Source: Rhizobium sp. TH2 (GTDB lineage: Bacteria; Pseudomonadota; Alphaproteobacteria; Rhizobiales; Rhizobiaceae). From it: a DNA stretch of 64,000 bases. Position 1 is the first letter of the stretch. Each line of letters starts with the position of its first letter. This document shows positions 52,566 to 63,215 of this stretch, piece by piece. The notes beneath the pieces are model-generated. The model was given only the letters and a program-made list of their open reading frames with translations, had not been told where the DNA came from and made no database searches. The translations under genes were made by a program, and so were the position numbers. Location: assembly GCF_024707525.1 (NCBI RefSeq), contig NZ_CP062231.1, positions 2,418,001-2,482,000 of the forward strand, in the 5' to 3' direction.

Positions 52566-52706
52566 TCCGTTCTCGCGTCTGAAAATCGAATTTCGGCATT
52601 TGGCCGGGGCGCCCATTTTTCTGACACCTAAATGGTGGAAATTGCAATGCGTTTCATGCAATCTATCCGTCAATAATCAAAATGAGAATAAGGGGAGCGA
52701 GGCACG

Positions 52707-54548
52707 ATGGCCGACAGAGACACGAGGCAAGAGCCGCCCAGCGATGCCCTGCCCGGTTTCGATCCGGCCAAGATCGAGCCCTTCGTGGTCAAGAATCCCG
52801 AGGCCTTGACGCTGAATATCGCCCGCTCGCTTGAGAACCTCGGCAAGGCCGCCTCCGAATGGCTGCAGCCGCGCGAAAAGGGCGAGAAGACCAATGCCGA
52901 TATCGAGCCGCTCACCGATATCGTCGCCACCATTTCCAAGGTCGTCGAATACTGGGTCTCCGACCCCTCGCGCACGCTCGAGGCGCAGACCCATCTGATG
53001 AGTTCCTATTTCGGCATCTGGATGAATTCCATGAACCGCGCGGCGGGCAAGGCACCAGCGGTACCGGAGGTGCGGGAGGACAAACGCTTCTCGGCACATG
53101 ACTGGAAGGAAACGCCGTTCTTCGATTTCCTACGGCAGACTTATCTGGTGACCGCCGACTGGGCCGAGAAGCTGGTGCAGGAAGCCCAGGGACTTGATCC
53201 GCATACGCGCCACAAGGCGGAATTCTATGTCAAGCAGATCACGTCTGCGCTTTCGCCGAGCAATTTCATCGTCACCAATCCGGTCCTCTACAAGGAAACC
53301 GTCGCCCAGAACGGCGCCAATCTCGTCGAAGGCATGAAGAAGCTTGCCGAGGATATCAAGGCAGGCCGCGGTGACCTGCGCCTGCGCCAGACCGATACGT
53401 CGAAATTCAAGGTCGGCGAGAACATGGCGGTCACGCCGGGCAAGGTGATCGCCGAGAACGATATCTGCCAGATCATCCAGTATGACGCCGCGACCGAGGA
53501 GGTACTGAAGCGCCCTCTCCTCATCGTGCCGCCCTGGATCAACAAGTTCTACGTCCTCGACCTCAACCCGCAGAAGAGCTTCATCAGATGGTGCGTCGAG
53601 CAGGGCCATACGGTCTTCGTCGTCTCCTGGGTCAACCCCGACGAGCGCCACGCGCACAAGGATTGGGAAGATTATGCCCGTGAAGGCATCGGTTTCGCGC
53701 TCGACACGATCACCAAGGCGACGGCTGAGAAGGATGTGAACGCCATTGGCTATTGCGTCGGCGGCACGCTGCTGGCGGCAGCGCTAGCACTACATGCGCA
53801 GGAAGGCGACAAGCGGATCAAGTCTGTCACGCTGTTCACCACCCAGGTCGATTTCACCTATGCCGGCGACCTGAAAGTGTTCGCTGACGAGGCCCAGATC
53901 CGCAGCATCGAGAAGAGCATGGAGGAGGACGGCTTTCTTGAAGGCACCAAGATGGCGATGGCCTTCAACATGCTGCGCTCGCAGGAATTGATCTGGCCTT
54001 ATTTCGTCAACAACTACCTCAAGGGGCAGGAGCCGACGGCCTTCGACCTGCTCTACTGGAACGCCGATTCCACCCGCATGCCGGCCGCCAACCACTCCTT
54101 CTATATGCGCAATTGCTACCTCGACAACAATCTCGCCCAGGGGAAGATGGAGATCGCGGGCAAGACGCTCAGCCTCAAGGATATCAAGATCCCGGTCTAT
54201 AACCTCGCCACCCGCGAGGACCATATCGCACCGGCAAAATCCGTTTTCACTGGCTCGAAGCTGTTTGGCGGGCCGGTGACCTATATCATGTCGGGCTCCG
54301 GCCATATTGCAGGCGTGGTCAATCCGCCTGACAGGAAGAAGTACCAGTTCTGGCATGGCGGCCCAACCAAGGGCGATTTCGACGATTGGGTCGCGGCGGC
54401 CGAAATGACCGAGGGTTCCTGGTGGCCGCATTGGCATGCCTGGATCGAAAGCCAGTCGGACAAGAAGGTCGATGCGCGGAAACCGGGCGGCAACAAGCTC
54501 AATCCGATCGAGGAAGCACCCGGCTCCTACGTCAAGGTTCGTATTTGA
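52707..54548 (+). CDS. phaC: Class I poly(R)-hydroxyalkanoic acid synthase
   Basis: The 613-aa enzyme polymerises (R)-3-hydroxyacyl-CoA into PHA granules. The lipase-like box GYCVGG places the catalytic Cys at residue 350; the catalytic Asp is in REDHIAP and His in GSGHIAGVVNPP. The N-terminal 200 residues and full length are of class I (single-subunit). The gene stands alone; phaA/phaB are not in the window. Confidence 0.96.
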   Translation: MADRDTRQEPPSDALPGFDPAKIEPFVVKNPEALTLNIARSLENLGKAASEWLQPREKGEKTNADIEPLTDIVATISKVVEYWVSDPSRTLEAQTHLMSSYFGIWMNSMNRAAGKAPAVPEVREDKRFSAHDWKETPFFDFLRQTYLVTADWAEKLVQEAQGLDPHTRHKAEFYVKQITSALSPSNFIVTNPVLYKETVAQNGANLVEGMKKLAEDIKAGRGDLRLRQTDTSKFKVGENMAVTPGKVIAENDICQIIQYDAATEEVLKRPLLIVPPWINKFYVLDLNPQKSFIRWCVEQGHTVFVVSWVNPDERHAHKDWEDYAREGIGFALDTITKATAEKDVNAIGYCVGGTLLAAALALHAQEGDKRIKSVTLFTTQVDFTYAGDLKVFADEAQIRSIEKSMEEDGFLEGTKMAMAFNMLRSQELIWPYFVNNYLKGQEPTAFDLLYWNADSTRMPAANHSFYMRNCYLDNNLAQGKMEIAGKTLSLKDIKIPVYNLATREDHIAPAKSVFTGSKLFGGPVTYIMSGSGHIAGVVNPPDRKKYQFWHGGPTKGDFDDWVAAAEMTEGSWWPHWHAWIESQSDKKVDARKPGGNKLNPIEEAPGSYVKVRI

Positions 54549-54620
54549 CGAGGTGCTTTTCCCAGCATAGAGGTTGGAATACCGCTTGAACGTGCCTGTA
54601 TTGAAAGTTGATTGGTCCTG

Positions 54621-55448
54621 ATGGTCACCTATATCGAAGCCCTTGCCGCACCCATGAAGAACACCGGTGCCATCCGTCTTTATGGACCCGATGCATTCCA
54701 GGGCATGCGCAAGGCCTGCCAGTTGACGGCGCGCTGCCTCGACGAGATCTGGCCGCTGATCAAGCCCGGCGTCACGACCAACGAGATCGACCGCTTCGTC
54801 TTCGAATTCGGCATGAAGAACGATGCCCTGCCCGCGACGCTGAACTATCGCGGCTATCGCAAGAGTTCCTGCACCTCGATCAATCACGTGGTCTGCCACG
54901 GCATTCCCGACGACAAGCCGCTGCGCGAAGGCGAGATCGTCAATATCGACGTCACCTTCATCCTCGACGGCTGGCATGGCGATTCGAGCCGCATGTATCC
55001 CGTCGGCGAGGTCAAGCGCGCCGCCGAACGGCTCATGGAAGTCACCCACGAATGCCTGATGCGCGGCGTGCGCGCCGTACGGCCCGGCGCTCGCACCGGT
55101 GCGATCGGACATGCGATCCAGTCGTTCGCCGAGGCGGAACGCTGCTCCGTTGTGCGCGATTTCTGCGGCCATGGCGTCGGCCGGCTGTTCCATGATGCGC
55201 CTAATATCCTTCACTACGGCCAGGCCAACGAGGGTCCGGAATTGAAAGAGGGCATGATCTTCACCATCGAGCCGATGATCAATCTCGGACGGCCGCATGT
55301 GAAGGTTCTCTCCGACGGCTGGACGGCCGTCACCCGCGACCGCTCGCTTTCGGCCCAGTACGAGCATACGGTCGGTGTCACGGCCGATGGATGCGAGATC
55401 TTCACGCTTTCGCCCGGCGGGCTCGACAAGCCCGGCCTCCCCAACTGA
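54621..55448 (+). CDS. map: Methionine aminopeptidase, type I
   Basis: The 275-aa metallopeptidase removes N-terminal Met from nascent proteins. It shows [21 protein letters not shown] with the conserved His, [19 protein letters not shown] (two Asp ligands), [14 protein letters not shown] (His ligand) and [11 protein letters not shown] (Glu ligand). The ATG at 54621 is preferred over a TTG at 54612. radC follows 7 nt after its stop. Confidence 0.96.
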   Translation: MVTYIEALAAPMKNTGAIRLYGPDAFQGMRKACQLTARCLDEIWPLIKPGVTTNEIDRFVFEFGMKNDALPATLNYRGYRKSSCTSINHVVCHGIPDDKPLREGEIVNIDVTFILDGWHGDSSRMYPVGEVKRAAERLMEVTHECLMRGVRAVRPGARTGAIGHAIQSFAEAERCSVVRDFCGHGVGRLFHDAPNILHYGQANEGPELKEGMIFTIEPMINLGRPHVKVLSDGWTAVTRDRSLSAQYEHTVGVTADGCEIFTLSPGGLDKPGLPN

Positions 55449-55455
55449 GGTATCG

Positions 55456-56283
55456 ATGAGCAATTCCTCCGGCATTCCCCGCGATCCCCTGGACCCGGAC
55501 AGTTCAGGGGCAGGTGAGCCGGTCGAGGATGAACGCGGCTTCTTCTCGGAAACAATGCCGCGCAAGAATGCGCTCAAGAAATCAACACCTCTCAAGGACG
55601 CCAACGGCGCCGAGGCGCATTATCACGGCCACCGCGAGCGGCTGAGGGCCAAGTTCCGCGACCTCGGCGATACCGCGCTAGCCGACTACGAATTGCTGGA
55701 ACTGCTGCTCTTCCGCTTGATCCCCCGCCGCGATACCAAGCCGATCGCCAAGACGCTGATCGACCGCTTCGGTTCGCTGGCCGCCGTCCTTGGTGCGCCG
55801 ATCCATCTGCTGCAGGAGGTCAAGGGCGTCGGCGAGGCTGTCGCCACGGATATCAAGCTGATCGCCGCTGTCGGGCACCGCTCGCTGAAAAGCGGCATCA
55901 CCGGCAAGAAGCTGCTCAGTTCCTGGTCCGCGGTCATCGAATATTGCCACGCCGCCATGGCCTATGAGACGAAGGAGCAATTCCGCATCCTTTTCCTCGA
56001 CAAGCGCAACCAGCTGATCGCCGACGAAGTGCAACAGCGCGGCACGGTGGACCATACGCCGGTCTATCCGCGCGAAGTGGTCAAGCGGGCGCTGGAACTC
56101 TCGGCCACCGCCATCATTCTCGTCCATAACCATCCCTCTGGTGACCCGACCCCGTCGCGCGCCGATATCGACATGACCCATACGATCATCAATACGGCCA
56201 AACCGCTCGGCATCTCCGTTCATGATCACATCATTATCGGCAAGGAAGGGCATGCAAGCCTCAAGGGGCTGAGGCTGATTTAG
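55456..56283 (+). CDS. radC: RadC family JAB1/MPN metalloprotein
   Basis: The 275-aa protein has an N-terminal helix-hairpin-helix ([22 protein letters not shown]) and a C-terminal JAMM/MPN domain with [15 protein letters not shown] and the HVI-type [10 protein letters not shown]. The metal-binding His/Asp pattern is intact. Although named RadC, its function in repair is not established. The start at 55456 is fixed by length and the gap to map. The N-terminal 50 residues are low-complexity. Confidence 0.93.
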   Translation: MSNSSGIPRDPLDPDSSGAGEPVEDERGFFSETMPRKNALKKSTPLKDANGAEAHYHGHRERLRAKFRDLGDTALADYELLELLLFRLIPRRDTKPIAKTLIDRFGSLAAVLGAPIHLLQEVKGVGEAVATDIKLIAAVGHRSLKSGITGKKLLSSWSAVIEYCHAAMAYETKEQFRILFLDKRNQLIADEVQQRGTVDHTPVYPREVVKRALELSATAIILVHNHPSGDPTPSRADIDMTHTIINTAKPLGISVHDHIIIGKEGHASLKGLRLI

Positions 56284-56393
56284 AAAATCATTCCTCGCAA
56301 TCATGATTTTGATTACCTAGTTTGTGATGGCCCTCGCAAGGCAAGACCGCCGCCTCGCGGCACGTGTCCTCACATCAGATTGCAGGCCAGTTC

Positions 56394-57530
56394 ATGTCCC
56401 AGCTATTTTCTCCCATCACATTCCGTGAACTCACACTCAAGAACCGCATCACCGTCGCCCCCATGTGCCAGTATACGGCGCGGCACGGCTTCGCCAACGA
56501 CTGGCATTTCGCCCATCTCGCGCGCTTCGGCATCGGCGGGTTCAGCCTGGTGACCGCCGAAGCGACCGCTGTTTCACCAGAGGGTCGCATTTCCTACGGC
56601 GATACCGGCCTATGGAGCGACGAGCAGATCGAACCCTTCCGCCGCATCGTCGATTTCCTGCATTCGCAGGGCGCGGCGGCCGGTATCCAGCTTGCCCATG
56701 CCGGCCGCAAGGCCTCGACCCCGGTGCCGTTCCGCCCCAACCCGACCGACGAGGAGAAGGCGGCGATTGCCTTCGAGGACTGGCAGCCGATCGCGCCGAG
56801 CCCGGTCATCCATTCGCCAACCGCGCCTGGTTTCAGGGAACCGCGCGAAATGACGATCGAGGATATCAAGCGCTTCAAAACCTCATTCGTGGAAGCGGTG
56901 TTTCGTGCGGAAAAAGCGGGCTTCGACGTCGTCGAAATCCACTCGGCGCATGGCTATCTGCTCAACCAGTTCCTGTCGCCGCTCGCCAACAAGCGCCAGG
57001 ACGAATACGGCGGCAGCCGCGACAACCGCATGCGTCTGCTGTTGGAACTCACCGAGGAAGTCCGCGCCGCATGGCCGCGGGCGAAGCCGCTCTTCGTACG
57101 GATTTCGGCATCCGACAATCATCCGGATGGATGGACGATCGATGACAGTATCGTTCTGGTCGGCAAGTTGAAGGCGCTGGACGTGGATGCGGTCCATTGC
57201 TCATCGGGCGGCTTCGATGGCGCGGCGTTCAATCCGAAAGCGCTCTACCAGCTGCATTTCTCGACCACGATCCGCAAGGAAACGGGCGTTCCAACTATCG
57301 CGGTCGGGCTGATCACCAAGCCGTCCGAGGCCCAGTCGATCATCGAGAATGGCGATGCCGACCTGGTCGCGATAGCACGTGCGGCACTCGACGACCCAAA
57401 CTGGGCGGTCCATGCACGGCTTGCGCTCGAACATTCGGAAGGCGCTTACGCAAGTTGGCCGCCGCAGGCTGGCTACGCGGTGCGCAACAAGGACCGCGCC
57501 CTCAAGCAGCGCGCCTTCGAACAGGCTTGA
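56394..57530 (+). CDS. NADH:flavin oxidoreductase (old yellow enzyme, YqjM/NamA-like)
   Basis: The 378-aa FMN enzyme has the N-terminal SPITFRELTLKNRITVAPMCQYTA, QLAHAGRKAST, EIHSAHGYLLNQFLSPLANKR-type motif (split as HSAHGYLLNQFLSP) and DLVAIARAALDDPNW. The Cys in PMCQY and the HAGRK motif are typical of the YqjM class of ene-reductases, which reduce activated alkenes. The start at 56394 follows the family. It is convergent with pyrG. Confidence 0.92.
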   Translation: MSQLFSPITFRELTLKNRITVAPMCQYTARHGFANDWHFAHLARFGIGGFSLVTAEATAVSPEGRISYGDTGLWSDEQIEPFRRIVDFLHSQGAAAGIQLAHAGRKASTPVPFRPNPTDEEKAAIAFEDWQPIAPSPVIHSPTAPGFREPREMTIEDIKRFKTSFVEAVFRAEKAGFDVVEIHSAHGYLLNQFLSPLANKRQDEYGGSRDNRMRLLLELTEEVRAAWPRAKPLFVRISASDNHPDGWTIDDSIVLVGKLKALDVDAVHCSSGGFDGAAFNPKALYQLHFSTTIRKETGVPTIAVGLITKPSEAQSIIENGDADLVAIARAALDDPNWAVHARLALEHSEGAYASWPPQAGYAVRNKDRALKQRAFEQA

Positions 57531-57546
57531 TCAAGAGAAGATTTGG

Positions 57547-59193
<1,647 letters not shown>

Positions 59194-59268
59194 CTACTGC
59201 TTTGCGGATGATTCCGCCAGAAGAAATTCTTGGTTGCTGACGTTTTCCCGTGGGCACGCCATGCCCAT

Positions 59269-59299
59269 GAAAAAACCGGCAGGAAATTCCCGCCGGTTT
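59269..59299 (-). terminator. Rho-independent terminator after secG
   Basis: On the minus strand the stem ACCGGC...GCCGGT with an inner GGAA/TTCC pairing is followed by a run of six T. It begins 22 bp after the secG stop and separates it from pyrG. Confidence 0.75.
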
Positions 59300-59320
59300 T
59301 GTATGCCTGTGCCGAGGAGG

Positions 59321-59833
59321 TTATTGCGGCAGAGCCGGCTTTTCCTCTGATGTCGTGTTGGTCTTGGTGTCCGCAGGCTTGGTGTCGGTAGAGGTGATCG
59401 GATCGGCCGGCTTGACGTCGGTCGTGGTCGCGTCGGCCGGCTTCTGGTCGGCTGCAGGATCGGCGGCATTGGTATTGTCGCCGCCGAGCGGGATCGCGTT
59501 GGGATCGGCCGGGACTTCCTTCTTCTCCTCCGTCTTGGGCGCCAGCGAATCGAGAAGATTCTTGTCTCCCGTCGTCGTGGTCGGGAGCCGGTCGAGAATG
59601 TCGGTGGGCTTGGATTCGTAGCGCGCCAGGATACCGAGGCCCAGCGAAGTGACGAAGAACAACAAAGCCAGGATGGCCGTCGTCCGCGTCAGCGCGTTGG
59701 CGGTGCCGCGTGCGCTCATGAAGCCAGAGCCGCCGCCGATGCCGAGGCCGCCGCCTTCCGAACGCTGGATCAGTACAACGCCGACAAGCGCAAGCACGAT
59801 CATCAGATGAATTACGATGAGAACGGTCTGCAT
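59321..59833 (-). CDS. secG: Preprotein translocase subunit SecG
   Basis: The product is a 170-aa SecG: two helices (MQTVLIVIHLMIVLALVGVVLIQ and TTAILALLFFVTSLGLGILA) around the conserved GGGLGIGGGSGFMSARGTANALTR loop (residues 27-50). The C-terminal 90 residues are an extra hydrophilic tail rich in Asp, Pro, Thr and Ala with KPAD-T-type repeats; typical SecG is about 75-110 aa. SecG aids SecYEG translocation; the tail is probably cytoplasmic or disordered and its role is unknown. Confidence 0.93.
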   Translation of the reverse strand: MQTVLIVIHLMIVLALVGVVLIQRSEGGGLGIGGGSGFMSARGTANALTRTTAILALLFFVTSLGLGILARYESKPTDILDRLPTTTTGDKNLLDSLAPKTEEKKEVPADPNAIPLGGDNTNAADPAADQKPADATTTDVKPADPITSTDTKPADTKTNTTSEEKPALPQ

Positions 59834-59954
59834 ATATCCAATCCCGCCCGCCGGGCGGCGGACAAATGTCTAGAGTTGGCGCGCTATTACACGAGCCTTG
59901 GAGGATTTGAAAGCCCTCGGCGCGCGATTTTGGCGGCGCTTCCGGGCGCTGTCG

Positions 59955-60725
59955 TCAGGCGATCAGATCGCCATAGACCCGAGAGATGGCGAGGAAGTCC
60001 GATGATTTCAAGCTGGCACCGCCGATCAGCGCACCATCAACGTTGGCGACAGCCATCAATTCACTCGCATTCGAGGGCTTGACCGAACCGCCATAGAGAA
60101 TGCGCATCTTGGCCCCCTCGCCGCCGAAGCGGGTCTTGAGCTCGGCGCGCATGAAGGCATGCGCCTCCTCGACATCGCCTGTCGTCGGCGTCAAACCGGT
60201 GCCGATAGCCCAGACCGGTTCATAGGCGATGACGACGGTCCCGGCCGTCGCGCCATCCGGAACCGAACCGGCAAGCTGCGTTCTGAGAACATTGAGCGTC
60301 GATCCACCCTTGCGCTCGGCTTCAGTCTCGCCGATGCAGACGATCGCGGTCAGCCCGGCGGCAATGGCTGCTTCCGCCTTGGCGCGAACCAGAGCGTCGC
60401 CTTCCTTATGCAGCGTGCGACGTTCGGAGTGGCCAACAATCGCAAAGGTGCCGAAGCAATCGGCGATCATCGCAGCCGAGATATCGCCGGTGAACGCGCC
60501 GGACTGTGCCGTGTGGCAATCCTGCGCGCCGATCTTCAGTGGGCTGTCGATGACGAGCGCGGTGGCGACGTAGAGCAAGGTTGCGGGCGGGCAGATCAGC
60601 ATATCGATCTTGCCGGACAATGCCGGGGCACCGTCGGCCATCGCCTTCAACTCATTGAGTGAATCTCGCGTACCGTTCATTTTCCAATTGCCCGCGACCA
60701 GCGGCCGGATGCCCAGAGTTGTCAT
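59955..60725 (-). CDS. tpiA: Triosephosphate isomerase
   Basis: The 256-aa glycolytic TIM barrel has the N-terminal [11 protein letters not shown] with the catalytic Lys, the electrophilic His in IVGHSERR, the catalytic Glu in [13 protein letters not shown] and the phosphate-binding [11 protein letters not shown]. It is upstream of secG on the minus strand, a common rhizobial order (tpiA-secG-pyrG). A 199-bp gap precedes it. Confidence 0.97.
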   Translation of the reverse strand: MTTLGIRPLVAGNWKMNGTRDSLNELKAMADGAPALSGKIDMLICPPATLLYVATALVIDSPLKIGAQDCHTAQSGAFTGDISAAMIADCFGTFAIVGHSERRTLHKEGDALVRAKAEAAIAAGLTAIVCIGETEAERKGGSTLNVLRTQLAGSVPDGATAGTVVIAYEPVWAIGTGLTPTTGDVEEAHAFMRAELKTRFGGEGAKMRILYGGSVKPSNASELMAVANVDGALIGGASLKSSDFLAISRVYGDLIA

Positions 60726-60924
60726 CGTCTTTTCCCATCCAACAGAATTTGCTGAGGTGAACTACCAGAAAGCCTGAAAATTCCGCAAGCGAAAGTTAAG
60801 AAGACGTCATCGCGCAACATTCCGGCTTAAGAATAAAACAATCACATTGACCGTATCGGATTCAACGACTTCAATCTTTCCAGCGGATTCGATATAATTG
60901 CCGCCGGGACCGAGGAACACCTGG
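60726..60924. other. Divergent intergenic region between tpiA and the caspase-like gene
   Basis: This 199-bp gap should hold promoters for both genes. It has AT-rich patches (for example CAATCACATTGACC and GATATAATTG, a near-perfect TATAAT at 60893-60898) but no obvious dyad. Confidence 0.4.
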
Positions 60925-62451
60925 ATGTCCGCCTACATTCGCATCAGCCGGCCATTGGTTGGCCTTATCGCGATCATGCTGCTCACGATCTCGGTCGTTG
61001 CCGCTGAAGCGGCCAACCGCGTAGCGCTCGTCATCGGTATGTCGAAATACCAGAGCATTCCCCAGCTTGCCAATGCCACCAACGACGCAACCGTCATCGC
61101 CGAGAAACTCAAGGGCTTGGGCTTCGAGGTCGATATGGCCATCGATCAGCCGCTCGCCGATCTGGTCTCGACGATGAATTCATTCTCCTTCAAGTCCGAA
61201 ACATCGGATATCGCGCTCGTCTATTATGCGGGCCATGGTGTCGAACTCAACGGCCAGAACTTCCTGATCCCGGTCGACGTCAAGATCGCCAAGCCGTCCG
61301 ACATCGGCGCGCAGGCGATCACGCTCAAGCATCTGCTGGCGTCGGTCGAGCATGCCCGCAAGCTCCGGATCGTCATTCTCGATTCCTGCCGCAACAATCC
61401 TTTCGCCGACTGGCCCGTGCAGGAAGTCGCCAAGGCCGGCACGGAGGAGTTCGATTCCAATGCGACCCGTTCGATCAGGCGCGCCGGCCTGTCGGCACCA
61501 TCGGTCGACAAGGGCATGCTGGTCGTCTACGCGGCAAAGGATGGCGAAGTGGCGCTCGACGGCGAAGGCGGTCACAGCCCGTTCGCCCGCGCGCTGATCG
61601 AAAACCTGCCGGCACGTAATGTCGAGATCGGCATGATGTTCCGCCAGGTGCGCGATGCCGTCATCAAGGAAACCAAGAACAAGCAGGAGCCGCATTTCTA
61701 CGGCTCGCTGTCTGGGGTACCCTTCTTCCTCGGTGGGGCCGACATGAATGTCGCCTCGCTCACCGATCGCAAGCAGGCGTGGGGCTCGCTGGCGCCCGAC
61801 CAGGCGCTGCAGCTGGCCTCGCTCGCCGACGAAGGTAATGTCCGCGCCATGATCGGCCTCGGCTACATGTCCCTGTCCACCAACGACAAGGCCCGCTTCA
61901 ACCCGGAGAAGTCCTACGAGCTGTTCTCCAAAGCAGCCTCGGAAGGCGACCCGGAAGCCATGTTCGAGCTCGGCAAGCTCTATGAAAAGGGCATCGGCAC
62001 CAAGCAGGACGTCGCCAAGGCGCTTGAGCTTTACCAGAAGTCCGCCGATCTCGGTTTTGCTGACGCCATCAACGATCTCGGTTTCCTCTATTACCAGGGA
62101 GCGAGCGGCCTGAAGCGCGACCAGGCCAAGGCCGTCGAGCTTTTCCTGCAAGCCGCCGACCTGCGTCACCCGCAGGCCATGTACAATGTCGCGGCATTGA
62201 TCGATGACGGCGTGGTCAAGGGCAAGACGCCGGACGATGCGGCGAAGTATCTTTATGCCGCCCTTCGCTCGGGCGTGAAGGATGTGCTCGAACAACTCGA
62301 GACCAACCCCAATCAGTTCAAGCCCGCAACGCGCAAGGCACTACAGGCGGAACTCGCCCGCAACAGCCTCTATGCGGGCAAGATCGACGGGTCCATAGGC
62401 AAAGGCACGCAGCGCAGCATGCGCATCGCTTTCGGTGAAACGGTAGAATAA
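60925..62451 (+). CDS. Caspase-like (peptidase C14) protein with Sel1 repeats and peptidoglycan-binding-like C-terminus
   Basis: The 508-aa product has a Sec signal or anchor (about residues 8-30), then a caspase-like domain (about 31-265): RVALVIGMSKYQSIP, the catalytic His104 in YYAGHGVE and Cys155 in DSCRNNPF. Three or four Sel1 repeats follow (about 300-445, AMFELGKLYEKGIGTKQD and similar), and the last 50 residues (LYAGKIDGSIGKGTQRS) resemble a peptidoglycan-binding_1 domain. It is probably secreted to the periplasm; substrates are unknown. Such caspase-Sel1 fusions are known in rhizobia but poorly characterised. ATG 60925 is preferred over TTG 60898. Confidence 0.82.
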   Translation: MSAYIRISRPLVGLIAIMLLTISVVAAEAANRVALVIGMSKYQSIPQLANATNDATVIAEKLKGLGFEVDMAIDQPLADLVSTMNSFSFKSETSDIALVYYAGHGVELNGQNFLIPVDVKIAKPSDIGAQAITLKHLLASVEHARKLRIVILDSCRNNPFADWPVQEVAKAGTEEFDSNATRSIRRAGLSAPSVDKGMLVVYAAKDGEVALDGEGGHSPFARALIENLPARNVEIGMMFRQVRDAVIKETKNKQEPHFYGSLSGVPFFLGGADMNVASLTDRKQAWGSLAPDQALQLASLADEGNVRAMIGLGYMSLSTNDKARFNPEKSYELFSKAASEGDPEAMFELGKLYEKGIGTKQDVAKALELYQKSADLGFADAINDLGFLYYQGASGLKRDQAKAVELFLQAADLRHPQAMYNVAALIDDGVVKGKTPDDAAKYLYAALRSGVKDVLEQLETNPNQFKPATRKALQAELARNSLYAGKIDGSIGKGTQRSMRIAFGETVE

Positions 62452-62464
62452 CGGGGACGGACAT

Positions 62465-63205
62465 ATGTATATGAGAGCGACGGCATTCGCGGTGAGAACG
62501 TGCCTTGCGTTTTGCATCGCCTTTTCAGGCGTCGTTCCTGTCTATGCCGGCATCCCCGCACCTCGGACATTGTCATCGCCGGATCTCAACGCGATCGACC
62601 TCCTGTTCAAGGCCCAGACGGTCGATCCCGGCGGCGGCGACGGCGGCGGCGATCCTCCTGGTGACGGTGGCGGCAATGACAGCGGCGGCGGCAAGACCAG
62701 CCCCGGCCAGGGCGGCAATTACGAGGGTCGCGAGCGCGAGGAATTCCGCATAAGCCGGTATGAGACCGATCGTATCATCCAGGATTTGCGCTTGGTACGC
62801 CGCGAATGCAGCAATTATGACGAAGTCTATCGCATCGATTGCCTGCGTCAGGGCATCGACATGGTCGTAGCTTCCATGCCGGACGGCGGCGACTACACTG
62901 AAGCCAAACGTATCCTCCGCAAGACAAGCAAGCGCCTTGGCTCGATCGTCTCCAAATATCAGGATCGCGACGCGCCAAAGCTCGTGGCTCCCCGCAACGC
63001 CAATCCGCGCTTCAAGAAGCGCCGTACCTATCGTGCCGTGAAGCAGGAAGCCCTGCCGCGCGCGATGGCTGAGGCAAATGCCGCAGTCTCGGAGGCCGCG
63101 ACACAGCTCCTCCGTTCGGCCGAGAATTCCGAACGCCGCTACGCCCATTACCAGCAGATTTCCCTGGCCGTGGATTCGACCAAGGTCCTGCTCCGCTCAG
63201 GTTGA
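62465..63205 (+). CDS. Secreted Gly/Asp-rich protein of unknown function, partner of the caspase-like gene
   Basis: The 246-aa product has a signal peptide (about residues 8-28, cleavage near VYA/GIP), a Gly/Asp/Pro low-complexity stretch (about 55-85, GGGDGGGDPPGDGGG) and a C-terminal helical region (about 95-246) with two Cys (114, 125) and basic surface (RFKKRRTYRAVKQ). It starts 13 nt after the caspase-like gene, so they are co-transcribed. It could be a substrate or partner of the protease; no catalytic motif is seen. Confidence 0.72.
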   Translation: MYMRATAFAVRTCLAFCIAFSGVVPVYAGIPAPRTLSSPDLNAIDLLFKAQTVDPGGGDGGGDPPGDGGGNDSGGGKTSPGQGGNYEGREREEFRISRYETDRIIQDLRLVRRECSNYDEVYRIDCLRQGIDMVVASMPDGGDYTEAKRILRKTSKRLGSIVSKYQDRDAPKLVAPRNANPRFKKRRTYRAVKQEALPRAMAEANAAVSEAATQLLRSAENSERRYAHYQQISLAVDSTKVLLRSG

Positions 63206-63215
63206 TGCTGGGGCT

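Noticed and set aside
53790..55604. Minus-strand ORF of 604 codons opposite phaC, map and radC
   Set aside because: It spans three confident genes on the opposite strand and shows shadow-type composition.
62630..62710. GGC-rich repeat considered as CRISPR or tandem-repeat locus
   Set aside because: It is the coding sequence of a Gly/Asp-rich stretch in the 246-aa secreted protein, without regular spacers.
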